A DNA stretch of 32,687 bases from Streptomyces oryzae (GTDB lineage Bacteria; Actinomycetota; Actinomycetes; Streptomycetales; Streptomycetaceae). This document shows, one piece after another, positions 6,475 through 14,747 of the stretch. The position numbers and the translations under genes are program-made. The DNA is taken from the NCBI RefSeq assembly GCF_017676365.1, contig NZ_JADKMA010000069.1, positions 1 to 32,687 on the forward strand, written 5' to 3'. Position 1 is the stretch's first letter; the number at the start of each line of letters is the position of its first letter. Under the pieces are notes generated by a model. It was not told where the DNA came from and did no database searches. It worked only from the letters and a program-made list of their open reading frames with translations.

Positions 6475-9060
6475 ATGACCAGCGGATACATGGGTCCCGG
6501 GGACTTCGGTCGGGACCCGTTCGAAGAGTTCATCGCGCGCTTCCTCGGTGGCGCCAGGTCCGGGAGCGGCGGGCGGTACAGCGACCCTCGCTACTACGAC
6601 TTCCTCCGCCTGATGAGCGAGCCCGCCCGGCAGCTCGTCTCCGACGCGGCGTCGTACGCGGCCGAGCACGGCAGCAACGACCTGGACACCGAGCACCTGC
6701 TGCGAGCGGCGCTCACCGCCGAGCCGACCCGCTCCATGGTGGCCAGGGCCGGTGCCGACCCCGACGCGCTGGTAGCCGAGATCGACCGCGAGGTGGGCGA
6801 GGGACAGCCCCGCAATTCGCTCTCCGTCAGCCCCGCGGTGAAGCGGGCCCTGATGGACGCGCACGAGATCGCCCGCTCCCGCGGCGCCTCCTACATCGGC
6901 GCCGAACATGTGCTGGTCGCGCTCGCCGCCAACCGCGACTCCACCGCGGGCCAGATCCTCAACTCGGCGCACTTCGACCCCCGTTCGGCCACTCCGCGCG
7001 GCGGGCCGAACGCCGGGCAGGGCAGCGGGGCCGAGGCCCCGTCCCGCGGCCAGGAGGCACGTGTCAGCAACACCCCGAACCTCGACAAGTACGGCCGGGA
7101 CCTGACCGAGCTGGCCCGCGAGGGCCGGATCGACCCGGTCATCGGCCGGGACGAGCAGATCGAGCAGACGATCGAGGTGCTGGCCCGGCGCGGGAAGAAC
7201 AACCCGGTGCTGATCGGCGAGGCGGGCGTCGGCAAGACCGCCATCGTGGAGGGACTGGCCCAGCGCATCACCGACGGGGACGTGCCGGACAATCTGCTGG
7301 GCCGGCGCGTGGTCCAGCTGGACTTCGGCAGCGTGGTTGCCGGCACCCGCTACCGCGGCGACTTCGAGGAGCGCCTGACCGGCATCATCGACGAGATCCG
7401 CGCCCACTCCGAGGAGCTGATCGTCTTCATCGACGAGCTGCACACCGTGGTCGGCGCAGGGGGCGGCGGGGAGAGCGGCTCGATGGACGCGAGCAACATG
7501 CTCAAGCCCCCGCTCTCCCGGGGTGAGCTGCATGTCATCGGGGCCACGACGCTGGAGGAGCACCGGAGGTACATCGAGAAGGACGCGGCGCTCGCCCGCC
7601 GCTTCCAGCCCGTGCTCGTCCCGGAGCCCACCGTGGCGGACGCCATCGAGATCCTGCGCGGCCTGCGGGACCGCTACGAGGCCCACCACCAGGTGCGCTA
7701 CGCCGACGAGGCGCTGGTCGCAGCCGTGGAGATGTCCGACCGCTACCTGACGGGGCGTTACCTCCCGGACAAGGCCATCGACCTGCTGGACCAGGCGGGC
7801 GCCCGGGTGCGGCTGCGCACCGCGACCCGCGGCACCGACGTACGGGCGCTGGAGCGCGAGGCCGAGCAGGTGCGCCGCGACAAGGACCAGGCGGTGGCCG
7901 CCGAGGACTACGAGCGGGCCAAGCAGTTGCGCGACCGGCTCCGCGAGCTGGAGGAGACCATCGAGCGGGACAGCCACAAGCAGGACGCACCCGGCCACCG
8001 CCACCGGATCGCCGAGGTGACCGTGGAGGACATCGCCGACATCATCTCCCACCAGACCGGCATCCCCGTCAGCAACCTCACCCAGGAGGAGAAGCAGCGC
8101 CTGCTGGGCCTGGAGCAGCATCTGCAGCAGCGGGTCGTCGGGCAGGACGAGGCGGTCACCGCCGTCGCCGACGCGGTGCTGCGCTCGCGCTCCGGGCTGT
8201 CCAGTCCGGACCGGCCCATCGGCAGCTTCCTCTTCCTCGGCCCCACCGGTGTCGGCAAGACCGAGCTGGCCAGGGCGCTGGCCGAGGCACTGTTCGGCAC
8301 CGACGAGAAGATGGTGCGGCTGGACATGAGCGAGTACCAGGAGCGGCACACCGTCAGCCGGCTGGTGGGCGCACCGCCCGGATATGTGGGGCACGAGGAG
8401 GCCGGGCAGCTGACCGAGACGGTGCGGCGCAACCCCTACTCGCTGCTGCTGCTGGACGAGGTGGAGAAGGCGCACCCCGATGTCTTCAACATTCTGCTCC
8501 AGGTCCTCGACGACGGGCGGCTCACCGACTCGCAGGGCCGCACGGTCGACTTCACCAACACCGTCATCGTGATGACCAGCAACCTCGGCTCGGAGGCCAT
8601 CACCGGGCGCGGCGCGATGCTCGGCTTCGGCAGCGGCGGGGAAGGCGACGAGGACGCGCGGCGCGAGCGGGTGCTGCGGCCGCTGCGCGAGCACTTCCGC
8701 CCGGAGTTCCTGAACCGTATCGACGAGATAGTGGTCTTCCGGCAGCTGGACGACGCGCAGTTGCGGCAGATCACCGACATGCTGCTGGAGGAGACCCGGC
8801 GCCGGGTGCATGCGCAGAACCTGGAGATCGAGTTCTCGCCCGCGGCCGTCGACTGGCTCGCCCACCGGGGCTACCAGCCCGAGTACGGTGCCCGCCCGCT
8901 GCGCCGCACGATCCAGCGCGAGGTCGACAACCGGCTCTCCCGCATGCTGCTGGGCGGCGACCTCGAGCCGCGCACCAAGTTGCTGGTCGATGTGGCGGAA
9001 GGGCAGCTGGAGTTCCGCACCGACGGCCGCGCCGACCTGGCAGGAGCCGCCCAGCAGTGA
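6475..9060 (+). CDS. clpC: ClpC-type AAA+ ATPase (Clp protease ATP-binding subunit)
   Basis: An 861-residue Hsp100 unfoldase. In order: two Clp-N repeats (about 45-165), a linker, the first AAA+ module with Walker A GEAGVGKT (248-255) and Walker B VFIDELH, a UVR-like coiled middle segment (DYERAKQLRDRLRELEE, near 478), and the second AAA+ module with Walker A GPTGVGKT (589-596) and Walker B LLLDEVEKAH. The ClpP-docking loop is present as LGFGSG in the variable loop after the second Walker B, so it should deliver substrates to ClpP. An extra 40-residue N-terminal segment containing DPFEEFIARFLGG precedes the Clp-N repeats and suggests a specialised second ClpC-like protein of actinomycetes rather than the housekeeping one. 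No ClpP or adaptor gene is adjacent. The ATG at 6475 has only a weak ribosome site (GGGACGGA). The stop directly abuts the convergent hydrolase gene. Confidence 0.92.
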   Translation: MTSGYMGPGDFGRDPFEEFIARFLGGARSGSGGRYSDPRYYDFLRLMSEPARQLVSDAASYAAEHGSNDLDTEHLLRAALTAEPTRSMVARAGADPDALVAEIDREVGEGQPRNSLSVSPAVKRALMDAHEIARSRGASYIGAEHVLVALAANRDSTAGQILNSAHFDPRSATPRGGPNAGQGSGAEAPSRGQEARVSNTPNLDKYGRDLTELAREGRIDPVIGRDEQIEQTIEVLARRGKNNPVLIGEAGVGKTAIVEGLAQRITDGDVPDNLLGRRVVQLDFGSVVAGTRYRGDFEERLTGIIDEIRAHSEELIVFIDELHTVVGAGGGGESGSMDASNMLKPPLSRGELHVIGATTLEEHRRYIEKDAALARRFQPVLVPEPTVADAIEILRGLRDRYEAHHQVRYADEALVAAVEMSDRYLTGRYLPDKAIDLLDQAGARVRLRTATRGTDVRALEREAEQVRRDKDQAVAAEDYERAKQLRDRLRELEETIERDSHKQDAPGHRHRIAEVTVEDIADIISHQTGIPVSNLTQEEKQRLLGLEQHLQQRVVGQDEAVTAVADAVLRSRSGLSSPDRPIGSFLFLGPTGVGKTELARALAEALFGTDEKMVRLDMSEYQERHTVSRLVGAPPGYVGHEEAGQLTETVRRNPYSLLLLDEVEKAHPDVFNILLQVLDDGRLTDSQGRTVDFTNTVIVMTSNLGSEAITGRGAMLGFGSGGEGDEDARRERVLRPLREHFRPEFLNRIDEIVVFRQLDDAQLRQITDMLLEETRRRVHAQNLEIEFSPAAVDWLAHRGYQPEYGARPLRRTIQREVDNRLSRMLLGGDLEPRTKLLVDVAEGQLEFRTDGRADLAGAAQQ

Positions 9061-10764
9061 CTACCGGCCGGGGCTGTCTGCCGGCCGGGCACCCCTGCCC
9101 GGCAGCAGCAGTGCCGAGTCGGCGTGCAGTGTGATGCGTACGGGCGCGAGCTCGGTGGCGTCGAGCGCGGGCTCCCCCGTCCCGGGGTTGCGGGCGAAGC
9201 GAGGGTGCGCTGCGCCGCTGAGCTGCCAGCGGAGGCGGTGTCCTGCGGCGAAACGGTAGGCGGTGGAGCTCATCCGGACGGTGACTTCCGTCGGCGCCGC
9301 TCCGGAGGTGGCCACCCGGGCCAGGCCGTCGCAGACATTGGTGGAGCGCCCTTGTGCGTCCACGTCGCACAGGCGGGCGAAGACGTCGGCGTGGCCGGTG
9401 TCGGTGGAGACGCCGAGCCTGGCGGCAACAGGGCCGAGAACGTCCAGGGGTTCGGCCAGCGGCGGGCCGGTGAACGTCACGACGTCCTTCCGGGTCTCCA
9501 GCGGCGCGTTGTCACGGGGTCCGGCGGTACGGGAGAGCAGCGGGCCGCCGAGCGACGGGGGTGGGTCCGCCGGGTCGTAGGTGAACGAGGTCACCGGTGC
9601 GGAGTCGGTGGGCGGCTGCCGGGTGAGGTGGCCGTCGGGGGTGGGGAACCACTCCGTGGTCGCCGGGGAGATCGGCCAGGCGTCGAGGTCCCGCCAGGCG
9701 TCCTCGCCTCCCATGTGCACGCGTACCGGTGTGGGGCGCAGTCCGGAGCGGTCGTCGCACAGGTGGGCACGCAGCCAGGCGAGGCTTTCGGCGAACACCT
9801 GGGGCCAGCCCCGCTGGAGCGCGGAGGTGTGGGTCCAGGGCCCTGCGAGCAGGGCGGTCTCGCATCCGGCGCGGCGCAGCCGGCCGTACTGTTCGAAGGT
9901 CTGGTCGACCAGCGCGTCGTGCCAGCCGGTGATCAGGCTGGTGGGGACGGTCAGTTGCCCGGCGGCCTCGGCCAGGGACGCGCCGTGCCAGTAGGGGTCG
10001 TCGGCGTCCGGGTGGCTCAGCACATCGTCCAGCCAGGGCACGTCCTCGGCGAGGGAGGCCACGTACCCGCTGCGCAAGGGCCGCGCGGTGGTGATGCCGC
10101 GCAGTCCGCGCTGGAGGCACAGCATCGCCCGGGCAAAGGCGGCCATCCCCTGGTGCTGGTATGTGATGCCGACGCCGTCGAGGAGGACGTTCTCCAGACG
10201 GGGTGTCCCGTCCGCATGGAACAGGGCGTAGAAATCGTGCAGCCCCACCTGGACGGCCATCGCCTGCAGTTCGGGCGGCGGGTCAAGGGCGAGGGCCCAC
10301 TGGGTGTAGCCGAGGTAGCTGGGGCCGACCGTGCCCAGTCGCCCGTCGAACCAGGGCTGTTCCCGCAGCCAGGCCACCGCGGCGTGACCGTCGGCGGCCT
10401 CGTTGCGCCACAGTTCGAACCGGCCGCCGGAGCCACCGGTGCCCCGGCAGCTCTGCAGCACCACATGGAAGCCCTGTTCGGCGAAGAGCAGGCCGTACAT
10501 GGGTGACCACGGCACCCCCCTGCCGTAGGGGGAGCGCACCAGGAGGGTGGGGAAGTCGCCCGGTGTGCGGGGGAAGTAGTGGTCGGTGATCAGCGGGCTG
10601 CCGTCGGCGGCGGGCACCGCCAGTCCCGGCTGCCATCCGACCTCGTGCTGTGCGGCGGGGAGTCGGCGCCAGGTCGCACGCAGCATCCGCGCTGTCAGCG
10701 GTGGCTTCGCCTTCGGTGGCGTCCAGGCCGATCGGGGTGCGGCCTCGTGTGTGGCTGACGTCAT
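9061..10764 (-). CDS. CocE/NonD-family serine hydrolase (X-Pro dipeptidyl-peptidase S15-like)
   Basis: A 567-residue alpha/beta hydrolase of the CocE/NonD family, which cleaves acyl esters or acts as X-Pro aminopeptidase-like enzymes. The nucleophile elbow is GPSYLG with Ser149, the oxyanion-side tyrosine lies in SPYGRG (Tyr80), and GWHDAL and GPWTH supply the Asp and His of the triad. A C-terminal jelly-roll domain (roughly 370-567) is typical of the family. I see no signal peptide. The start is ATG 10764 with GGAGG 5 bases upstream. It is divergent from a TetR gene with a 23-bp operator between, so it is probably the repressed target. The substrate is unknown; cocaine esterase activity should not be assumed. 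Confidence 0.88.
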   Translation of the reverse strand: MTSATHEAAPRSAWTPPKAKPPLTARMLRATWRRLPAAQHEVGWQPGLAVPAADGSPLITDHYFPRTPGDFPTLLVRSPYGRGVPWSPMYGLLFAEQGFHVVLQSCRGTGGSGGRFELWRNEAADGHAAVAWLREQPWFDGRLGTVGPSYLGYTQWALALDPPPELQAMAVQVGLHDFYALFHADGTPRLENVLLDGVGITYQHQGMAAFARAMLCLQRGLRGITTARPLRSGYVASLAEDVPWLDDVLSHPDADDPYWHGASLAEAAGQLTVPTSLITGWHDALVDQTFEQYGRLRRAGCETALLAGPWTHTSALQRGWPQVFAESLAWLRAHLCDDRSGLRPTPVRVHMGGEDAWRDLDAWPISPATTEWFPTPDGHLTRQPPTDSAPVTSFTYDPADPPPSLGGPLLSRTAGPRDNAPLETRKDVVTFTGPPLAEPLDVLGPVAARLGVSTDTGHADVFARLCDVDAQGRSTNVCDGLARVATSGAAPTEVTVRMSSTAYRFAAGHRLRWQLSGAAHPRFARNPGTGEPALDATELAPVRITLHADSALLLPGRGARPADSPGR

Positions 10765-10777
10765 CGCTTCCTCCACT

Positions 10778-10800
10778 ATTCTCGTACGACGTACGGGAAT
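10778..10800. promoter_or_regulatory. TetR operator between divergent hydrolase and regulator
   Basis: A 23-bp palindrome with a single mismatch: ATTCTCGTACG (10778-10788), central A, CGTACGGGAAT (10790-10800). It starts 14 bases upstream of the hydrolase ATG and lies in front of the TetR gene. The size and odd-centre symmetry suit a TetR dimer controlling both genes. Confidence 0.7.
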
Positions 10801-10876
10801 TGTAGATGCTTGGATGGCTTCCGCAAGTTGGATGTCTTCCGCAGGGCGCACCGGTGCGGAGAAGGGAGTCCGGGAC

Positions 10877-11593
10877 GTGACGCGTGGAGGCGGCTCCGGC
10901 GGTACGGGCGTCGACCCGCAACAGCTCTGGCTGACCCCGGACCGGCCCCGTCGCGGCAGGCGGCCGGGCTTCAGCCGGGCGGCGATCATCGCGGCAGCCG
11001 TCGCGCTGGCGGACGCCGAAGGGCTCGACGCCGTCACCATGCGGCGGGTCGCCGCCGAGGTCGGGGCAGGCGTCATGTCGCTCTACAGCTATGCGCCCGA
11101 CAAGGACACGCTGCTGGAGCTCATGCTCGACCACGTCAGCGGCGAACTCCCGACAGCCACCCCTCCCACCGGCGACTGGCGGGCCGACCTCAAAGCCGTC
11201 GCCCACGACCAGCGCGCCCTGATGCTCCGGCATCCCTGGCTGCCCGCCACACTGACCACTCGCCGCACCCTGGGGCCGAACGCGCTGGCCTTCCTGGAAC
11301 GCGCCCTCGCGGCCCTGCGCCCCACCGGACTCGACGGCGCCGCGAAGCTGGAGGTCTTCGCCCAGCTCACCTCGTTCGTGGCCGGGCACGTCGGCTACGA
11401 GCTCAGCCAGGCCGGGTCAGCCCGGTCCCCCGAGCGGACCGCGGCCGAGACCCGCTACCTCACCACCGTCGCCGCGGACGGCAACCACCCGGAGCTCGCC
11501 GAAGCGCTGGCCGCGCCGGGCCGGCCGCTGACCCCCGAGGCGATGTTCACCCGGTTCCTCAACCGGCTGGTCGACGGCCTCGATACGGACTGA
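10877..11593 (+). CDS. TetR/AcrR-family transcriptional regulator
   Basis: A 238-residue regulator. After an Arg-rich lead (RPRRGRRPGFSRAAIIAAAV), the helix-turn-helix reads VTMRRVAAEVGAGVMSLYSYAPDKDTLLELML, the usual TetR recognition pattern in which the family has LYxHxxxKxxLL. The ligand-binding half (about 90-238) resembles the TetR_C_1 type seen in TetR/ActII-like drug-responsive repressors. The start is placed at GTG 10877 because AAGGGAG precedes it by 8 bases; ATGs at 10814 and 10832 are in frame but lack such a site. It probably represses the divergent CocE/NonD gene and itself through the 23-bp operator. It ends 9 bases before the convergent GH127 gene. Confidence 0.88.
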   Translation: MTRGGGSGGTGVDPQQLWLTPDRPRRGRRPGFSRAAIIAAAVALADAEGLDAVTMRRVAAEVGAGVMSLYSYAPDKDTLLELMLDHVSGELPTATPPTGDWRADLKAVAHDQRALMLRHPWLPATLTTRRTLGPNALAFLERALAALRPTGLDGAAKLEVFAQLTSFVAGHVGYELSQAGSARSPERTAAETRYLTTVAADGNHPELAEALAAPGRPLTPEAMFTRFLNRLVDGLDTD

Positions 11594-11602
11594 ACGCTCG
11601 GC

Positions 11603-13519
11603 CTAGGAGTCGACCCGCCAGTAGACGACGTAGCGCTCGTGGTGGGTACGGGACACCGGAAGCAAGGTGACGTTCCTGCCGTCCGCGCGGGCGGTGAAGC
11701 GCAGACCGTCTTCCTCGGTGGGCCGGACCGAGTCGGGGTCGAGCCGTGGCATGGGCGTCTCCTCCTCTCCTGCCCGCGGACCGTACTGCCCGGCCAGCAC
11801 CACCGGCCCGTAGCAGACGGCCTGCACCTGGGGGTCGTCCGCAGTGGCCTCCAGACGAAGGCGCATCGGCAGGCTGAGCCGCACCCGGTCGCCCCGGCTC
11901 CAGTCACGCTCGGGAACGGTGAACCAGGTCCCGGGGTCCGCCGGGGCGTCCGCCTCGTCGTTCACCCGCACTCGCGCACCGTGTGCCCAGCCCGGGATAC
12001 GCAGATGCAGCGCGTGCCGGGCGCGGCCGGAGTGCACGGTGAGCGTGGTGGCCGGCGTGTCCGGGAAGCGGGTGGTCTGGTCCCAGACGATGCCGTGGGC
12101 ACGCCAGTTGAGCCGCGAGGGGATGAAGAGGTTGACGAAGAGCGCGGCGTCATCACCCGTGGCCCGGGAGTAGATGGTGTCGGCGAACTTGGCGTGCGTC
12201 TCCATGCCGGTGCCGTGGTCGCAGGAGAAGTTGTCGTAGTCGGTGGAGTACGCCTCGGGGTCGTCGCCCATGAAGGAGGGCTGGGCCTTGTAGGCGCCCG
12301 GCTGCAGGCCGGTGTAGTAGATGTTGAAGCCGTGGGCCGACTCGGGGTCCTGCTCGCCGAGCATCTGGTTGAACAGGGTGCGCTCGTAGTAGTCCAGCAG
12401 CTGGATCCGCTCCGGTGAGCGGAAGTGCAGCAGCCGGGTCAGCTTGAGCATGTTGTAGCTGTTGCAGTTCTCGCAGGTGGTGGGACCGAGTTGGGCGGCG
12501 ATGGCGTCCGGGGCGTGGAAGGCTTCGTTGTTGCTGTTGCCTCCGATCACATAGGTGTGGTGGTCGGTGACGATGCGCCAGAAGTTGGCGGCGACACGTC
12601 CGTAGCCGCCGCTCCCCCGGCCTTCCTCGTGCAGGCGCTGGGCGCCGGTCATCTTCGGGATCTGGGTGTTGGCGTGCAGCCCCGCCAGTCGGTCCTCACC
12701 GCGCTCCAGCGGCTGGAAGACCGCCTCGTGGCTGAAGCGTTCGGCGACGTCCAGCCAGCGGGACGCTCCGGTGGCGGCGGCGAGGTTCACCAGCACCTCG
12801 TTCATACCGCCGAACTCGGTCTCCAGCACCCGCTGCATATGCGCGTGGTCGAGCCCGGCGGTGCGCCGGTCGAGCCAGCCCGCCTGCGCGTTCAGCACCC
12901 GCAGCGCCTGCTTGTTGCCGGCCAGCGCGTACTGGTCGAGCAGCCCCGCCATGATCTTGTGCAGGGTGTAGTAGGGCGCCCACACCTTCTCCCCGGCCTC
13001 CAGCCGGTCCAGGAAGCTTTCGGGAAAGGCGGAAAGGTAGCCCTCGTGATAGCCGGCCTCGGCCGCGCGGGCCTGGCACGCGGCGAGCTCCCGCACGATG
13101 AGCGCGCCTTTGTCGCGCAGCCGCTGCTCACCGGTGTTGGCGTAGGTGAGGGCCAGGCCCGAGAGCAGATGGCCGAGACTGTGGCCGCGCAGCTCGACGT
13201 CGGGGGCCTCCCATCCGCCACAGGGCTCGGCCGTGGAGGGAAGGCCGACGTTGCGGCGGAAGGTGTGCAGCAGGCGGTCGGGGTCGACGTCCCGCAGATA
13301 GGCGCTGTTGCGCGCCTGGTTGTCGCGGAACGGGCCGTCGTGCAGGGCGACATCGGACAGCGGGAAAGCGGCGGCGGTATCGATCGACGTGCCTCCGGTG
13401 CGAGGGGTGGCGGCGCGGGCCGGTACGGCGGCCACAGCGGCAGCCGACAGACCGGCGGCTGTCAGACCGGCGGCCGTGGCCACGACGGTTCGCCTGCGCA
13501 CAGGGCGTGAAGCTTCCAT
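11603..13519 (-). CDS. Secreted GH127-type beta-L-arabinofuranosidase domain protein (DUF1680)
   Basis: A 638-residue protein with a Tat-type signal peptide (RPVRRRT, then an Ala-rich segment ending near PARAA). The (alpha/alpha)6-barrel family signs are visible: HSLGHLLSG, YYTLHKIMAGLLDQY, the acidic ETEFGGMNEVL, and TCENCNSYNMLKLTR. The usual family motif CCxGTGxExHxKY appears as FSCDHGTGMETHAKFAD, so only the first of the two cysteines is kept. Family enzymes release beta-L-arabinofuranose using a Zn-bound cysteine nucleophile, and the change may alter the metal site. The start ATG 13519 follows GGAGG by 7 bases. No sugar transporter or regulator is adjacent. Confidence 0.85.
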   Translation of the reverse strand: MEASRPVRRRTVVATAAGLTAAGLSAAAVAAVPARAATPRTGGTSIDTAAAFPLSDVALHDGPFRDNQARNSAYLRDVDPDRLLHTFRRNVGLPSTAEPCGGWEAPDVELRGHSLGHLLSGLALTYANTGEQRLRDKGALIVRELAACQARAAEAGYHEGYLSAFPESFLDRLEAGEKVWAPYYTLHKIMAGLLDQYALAGNKQALRVLNAQAGWLDRRTAGLDHAHMQRVLETEFGGMNEVLVNLAAATGASRWLDVAERFSHEAVFQPLERGEDRLAGLHANTQIPKMTGAQRLHEEGRGSGGYGRVAANFWRIVTDHHTYVIGGNSNNEAFHAPDAIAAQLGPTTCENCNSYNMLKLTRLLHFRSPERIQLLDYYERTLFNQMLGEQDPESAHGFNIYYTGLQPGAYKAQPSFMGDDPEAYSTDYDNFSCDHGTGMETHAKFADTIYSRATGDDAALFVNLFIPSRLNWRAHGIVWDQTTRFPDTPATTLTVHSGRARHALHLRIPGWAHGARVRVNDEADAPADPGTWFTVPERDWSRGDRVRLSLPMRLRLEATADDPQVQAVCYGPVVLAGQYGPRAGEEETPMPRLDPDSVRPTEEDGLRFTARADGRNVTLLPVSRTHHERYVVYWRVDS

Positions 13520-13596
13520 TGCATTGCCTCCAGAGGGAAGGGGGTGGCACAACGCTGGAGTTGGCTTCTGTCACGCGGTAGGTGGTGCCGACTGCC

Positions 13597-13656
13597 GTTC
13601 GTTCGATATTTCAGACGGCATTCGGTATTGCGTCAGTGACCGTAGTCGGAACGAAC
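13597..13656. promoter_or_regulatory. Possible operator half-sites upstream of the GH127 gene
   Basis: An 8-bp inverted repeat, GTTCGTTC (13597-13604) and GAACGAAC (13649-13656), lies 78-137 bp upstream of the start, with a small GTCA-G-TGAC palindrome between. It may bind a carbohydrate-responsive regulator encoded elsewhere. The wide spacing keeps confidence low. Confidence 0.3.
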
Positions 13657-13761
13657 GCGCCGTCAAGGGGTCCGGCGTCGGCAAGAGGTGACGCCCGACA
13701 GCGAAGCGCCACCCCCTCAGCCGGAGTGCGACTGCGGGAGTGGCGCCGGGAAGGGCACGGA

Positions 13762-14643
13762 TCAGCGAGCGGCGGCCAGTACGGAGTCGGCCATGGACTT
13801 CTCGCCGGCGGCGTTGGGGTGGAAGGGCGCGGCGGCGTTGGTGATGAGCGGTTCCACCCAGCGCGTTCCGACCGGCTTGCACACGTCGTGCCCCACGGAC
13901 TTGGAGTAGGTGTCGACGTATACGGCGCCGTGCTCGTCTGCCTGCTTGGCGATCATGCTGTTGAGATGCTTGTGGGTGTCGCGCAGCCACGGCGCGTCGC
14001 CCTTGGCGATGGAGACGACGGAGGGGCAGTTGCTGCCGTCGTCGGGCAGGATCGCCGGATAGCCGGTGACGAGGATCTTGGCGTGCGGGGCGCGTCCCCG
14101 GATGTCGTCGAGCGCCTTGGAGATCTTGGGCGCGGTGCTCTCGATGGTGGCGGCGAGTTCGTCGTGCCCGGTCCAGGTGTAGCTGGTCTTGCACGGCGAG
14201 CCGAGCGGGTTGAGCAGGCCGAGCGAGACACAGCGGACGATGATGTCGCCGAAGCCGATGTCGTTGCCGCCGATGGTGAGGGTGACCAGATCGGTGTCCT
14301 TGCTCAGCGCGTCCAACTGGGGGGCCACGGAGGGGAACTGGGCCGAGTTCAGGTCTTCGGTGGTGGCTCCTGCGCAGGTGACGTCCTGGTGCCTGCCAGG
14401 AGTGAGCCCGCTGTTGACCAGCGCGGGGTAGTTGCGGTCCGAGCGCGAACAGGTCTGGTCGGCCGCGTTGGGCACACCGGCCCCCGACGCGTAGGAGTCG
14501 CCCAGGGCGGCATAGCGGTGGACGGTGGCGTCGTCCGCCAGCGCGGGGCTCGCGCCGAGTCCCGCGCCGGTGGTCACCGCGGCTGTGGCGGTGGCGAGGG
14601 CAACGGCCGATCTGACGCGGCAGCTGGGCATGCGTGAGCGCAT
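13762..14643 (-). CDS. Secreted SGNH/GDSL lipase-esterase
   Basis: A 293-residue secreted hydrolase. A signal peptide (basic start, Ala-rich core, ASPALA cleavage near 36) precedes block I GDSYASG (Ser50). Block III is GGNDIGF (Asn127), and block V is FHPNAAG (His275). The residue usually three before the catalytic His is not Asp (the sequence reads AAPFHPN), so the enzyme probably works with a Ser-His dyad and a main-chain carbonyl, as described for S. scabies esterase. Six cysteines in three close pairs match the disulphides of Streptomyces GDSL lipases. The start ATG 14643 follows GAGAGG by 7 bases. Likely roles are extracellular lipid or ester breakdown. Its leader carries a duplicated 15-bp element. 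Confidence 0.92.
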   Translation of the reverse strand: MRSRMPSCRVRSAVALATATAAVTTGAGLGASPALADDATVHRYAALGDSYASGAGVPNAADQTCSRSDRNYPALVNSGLTPGRHQDVTCAGATTEDLNSAQFPSVAPQLDALSKDTDLVTLTIGGNDIGFGDIIVRCVSLGLLNPLGSPCKTSYTWTGHDELAATIESTAPKISKALDDIRGRAPHAKILVTGYPAILPDDGSNCPSVVSIAKGDAPWLRDTHKHLNSMIAKQADEHGAVYVDTYSKSVGHDVCKPVGTRWVEPLITNAAAPFHPNAAGEKSMADSVLAAAR

Positions 14644-14658
14644 GACGGTACCTCTCGT

Positions 14659-14695
14659 GAGTGGGGAAAGGCGTGGCCTCGAGTGGGGAAAGGCG
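14659..14695 (-). repeat. Two 15-bp direct repeats in the lipase 5' leader
   Basis: GAGTGGGGAAAGGCG occurs at 14659-14673 and again, identical, at 14681-14695, a period of 22 bp. Both lie between the proposed lipase promoter (14748-14776) and the start codon, hence within the mRNA leader, where they read CGCCTTTCCCCACTC. Confidence 0.85.
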
Positions 14696-14747
14696 AGGGG
14701 CCGGCGCGGGACCGCCGGCAGTTACTGGCCAGTTGCACTGAGAGGTA

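Noticed and set aside
6382..8865. Open frame of more than 800 codons antisense to the clpC-like gene
   Set aside because: It has no family signature, its composition is what GC-rich third positions give on the opposite strand, and the clpC-like frame is unmistakable.
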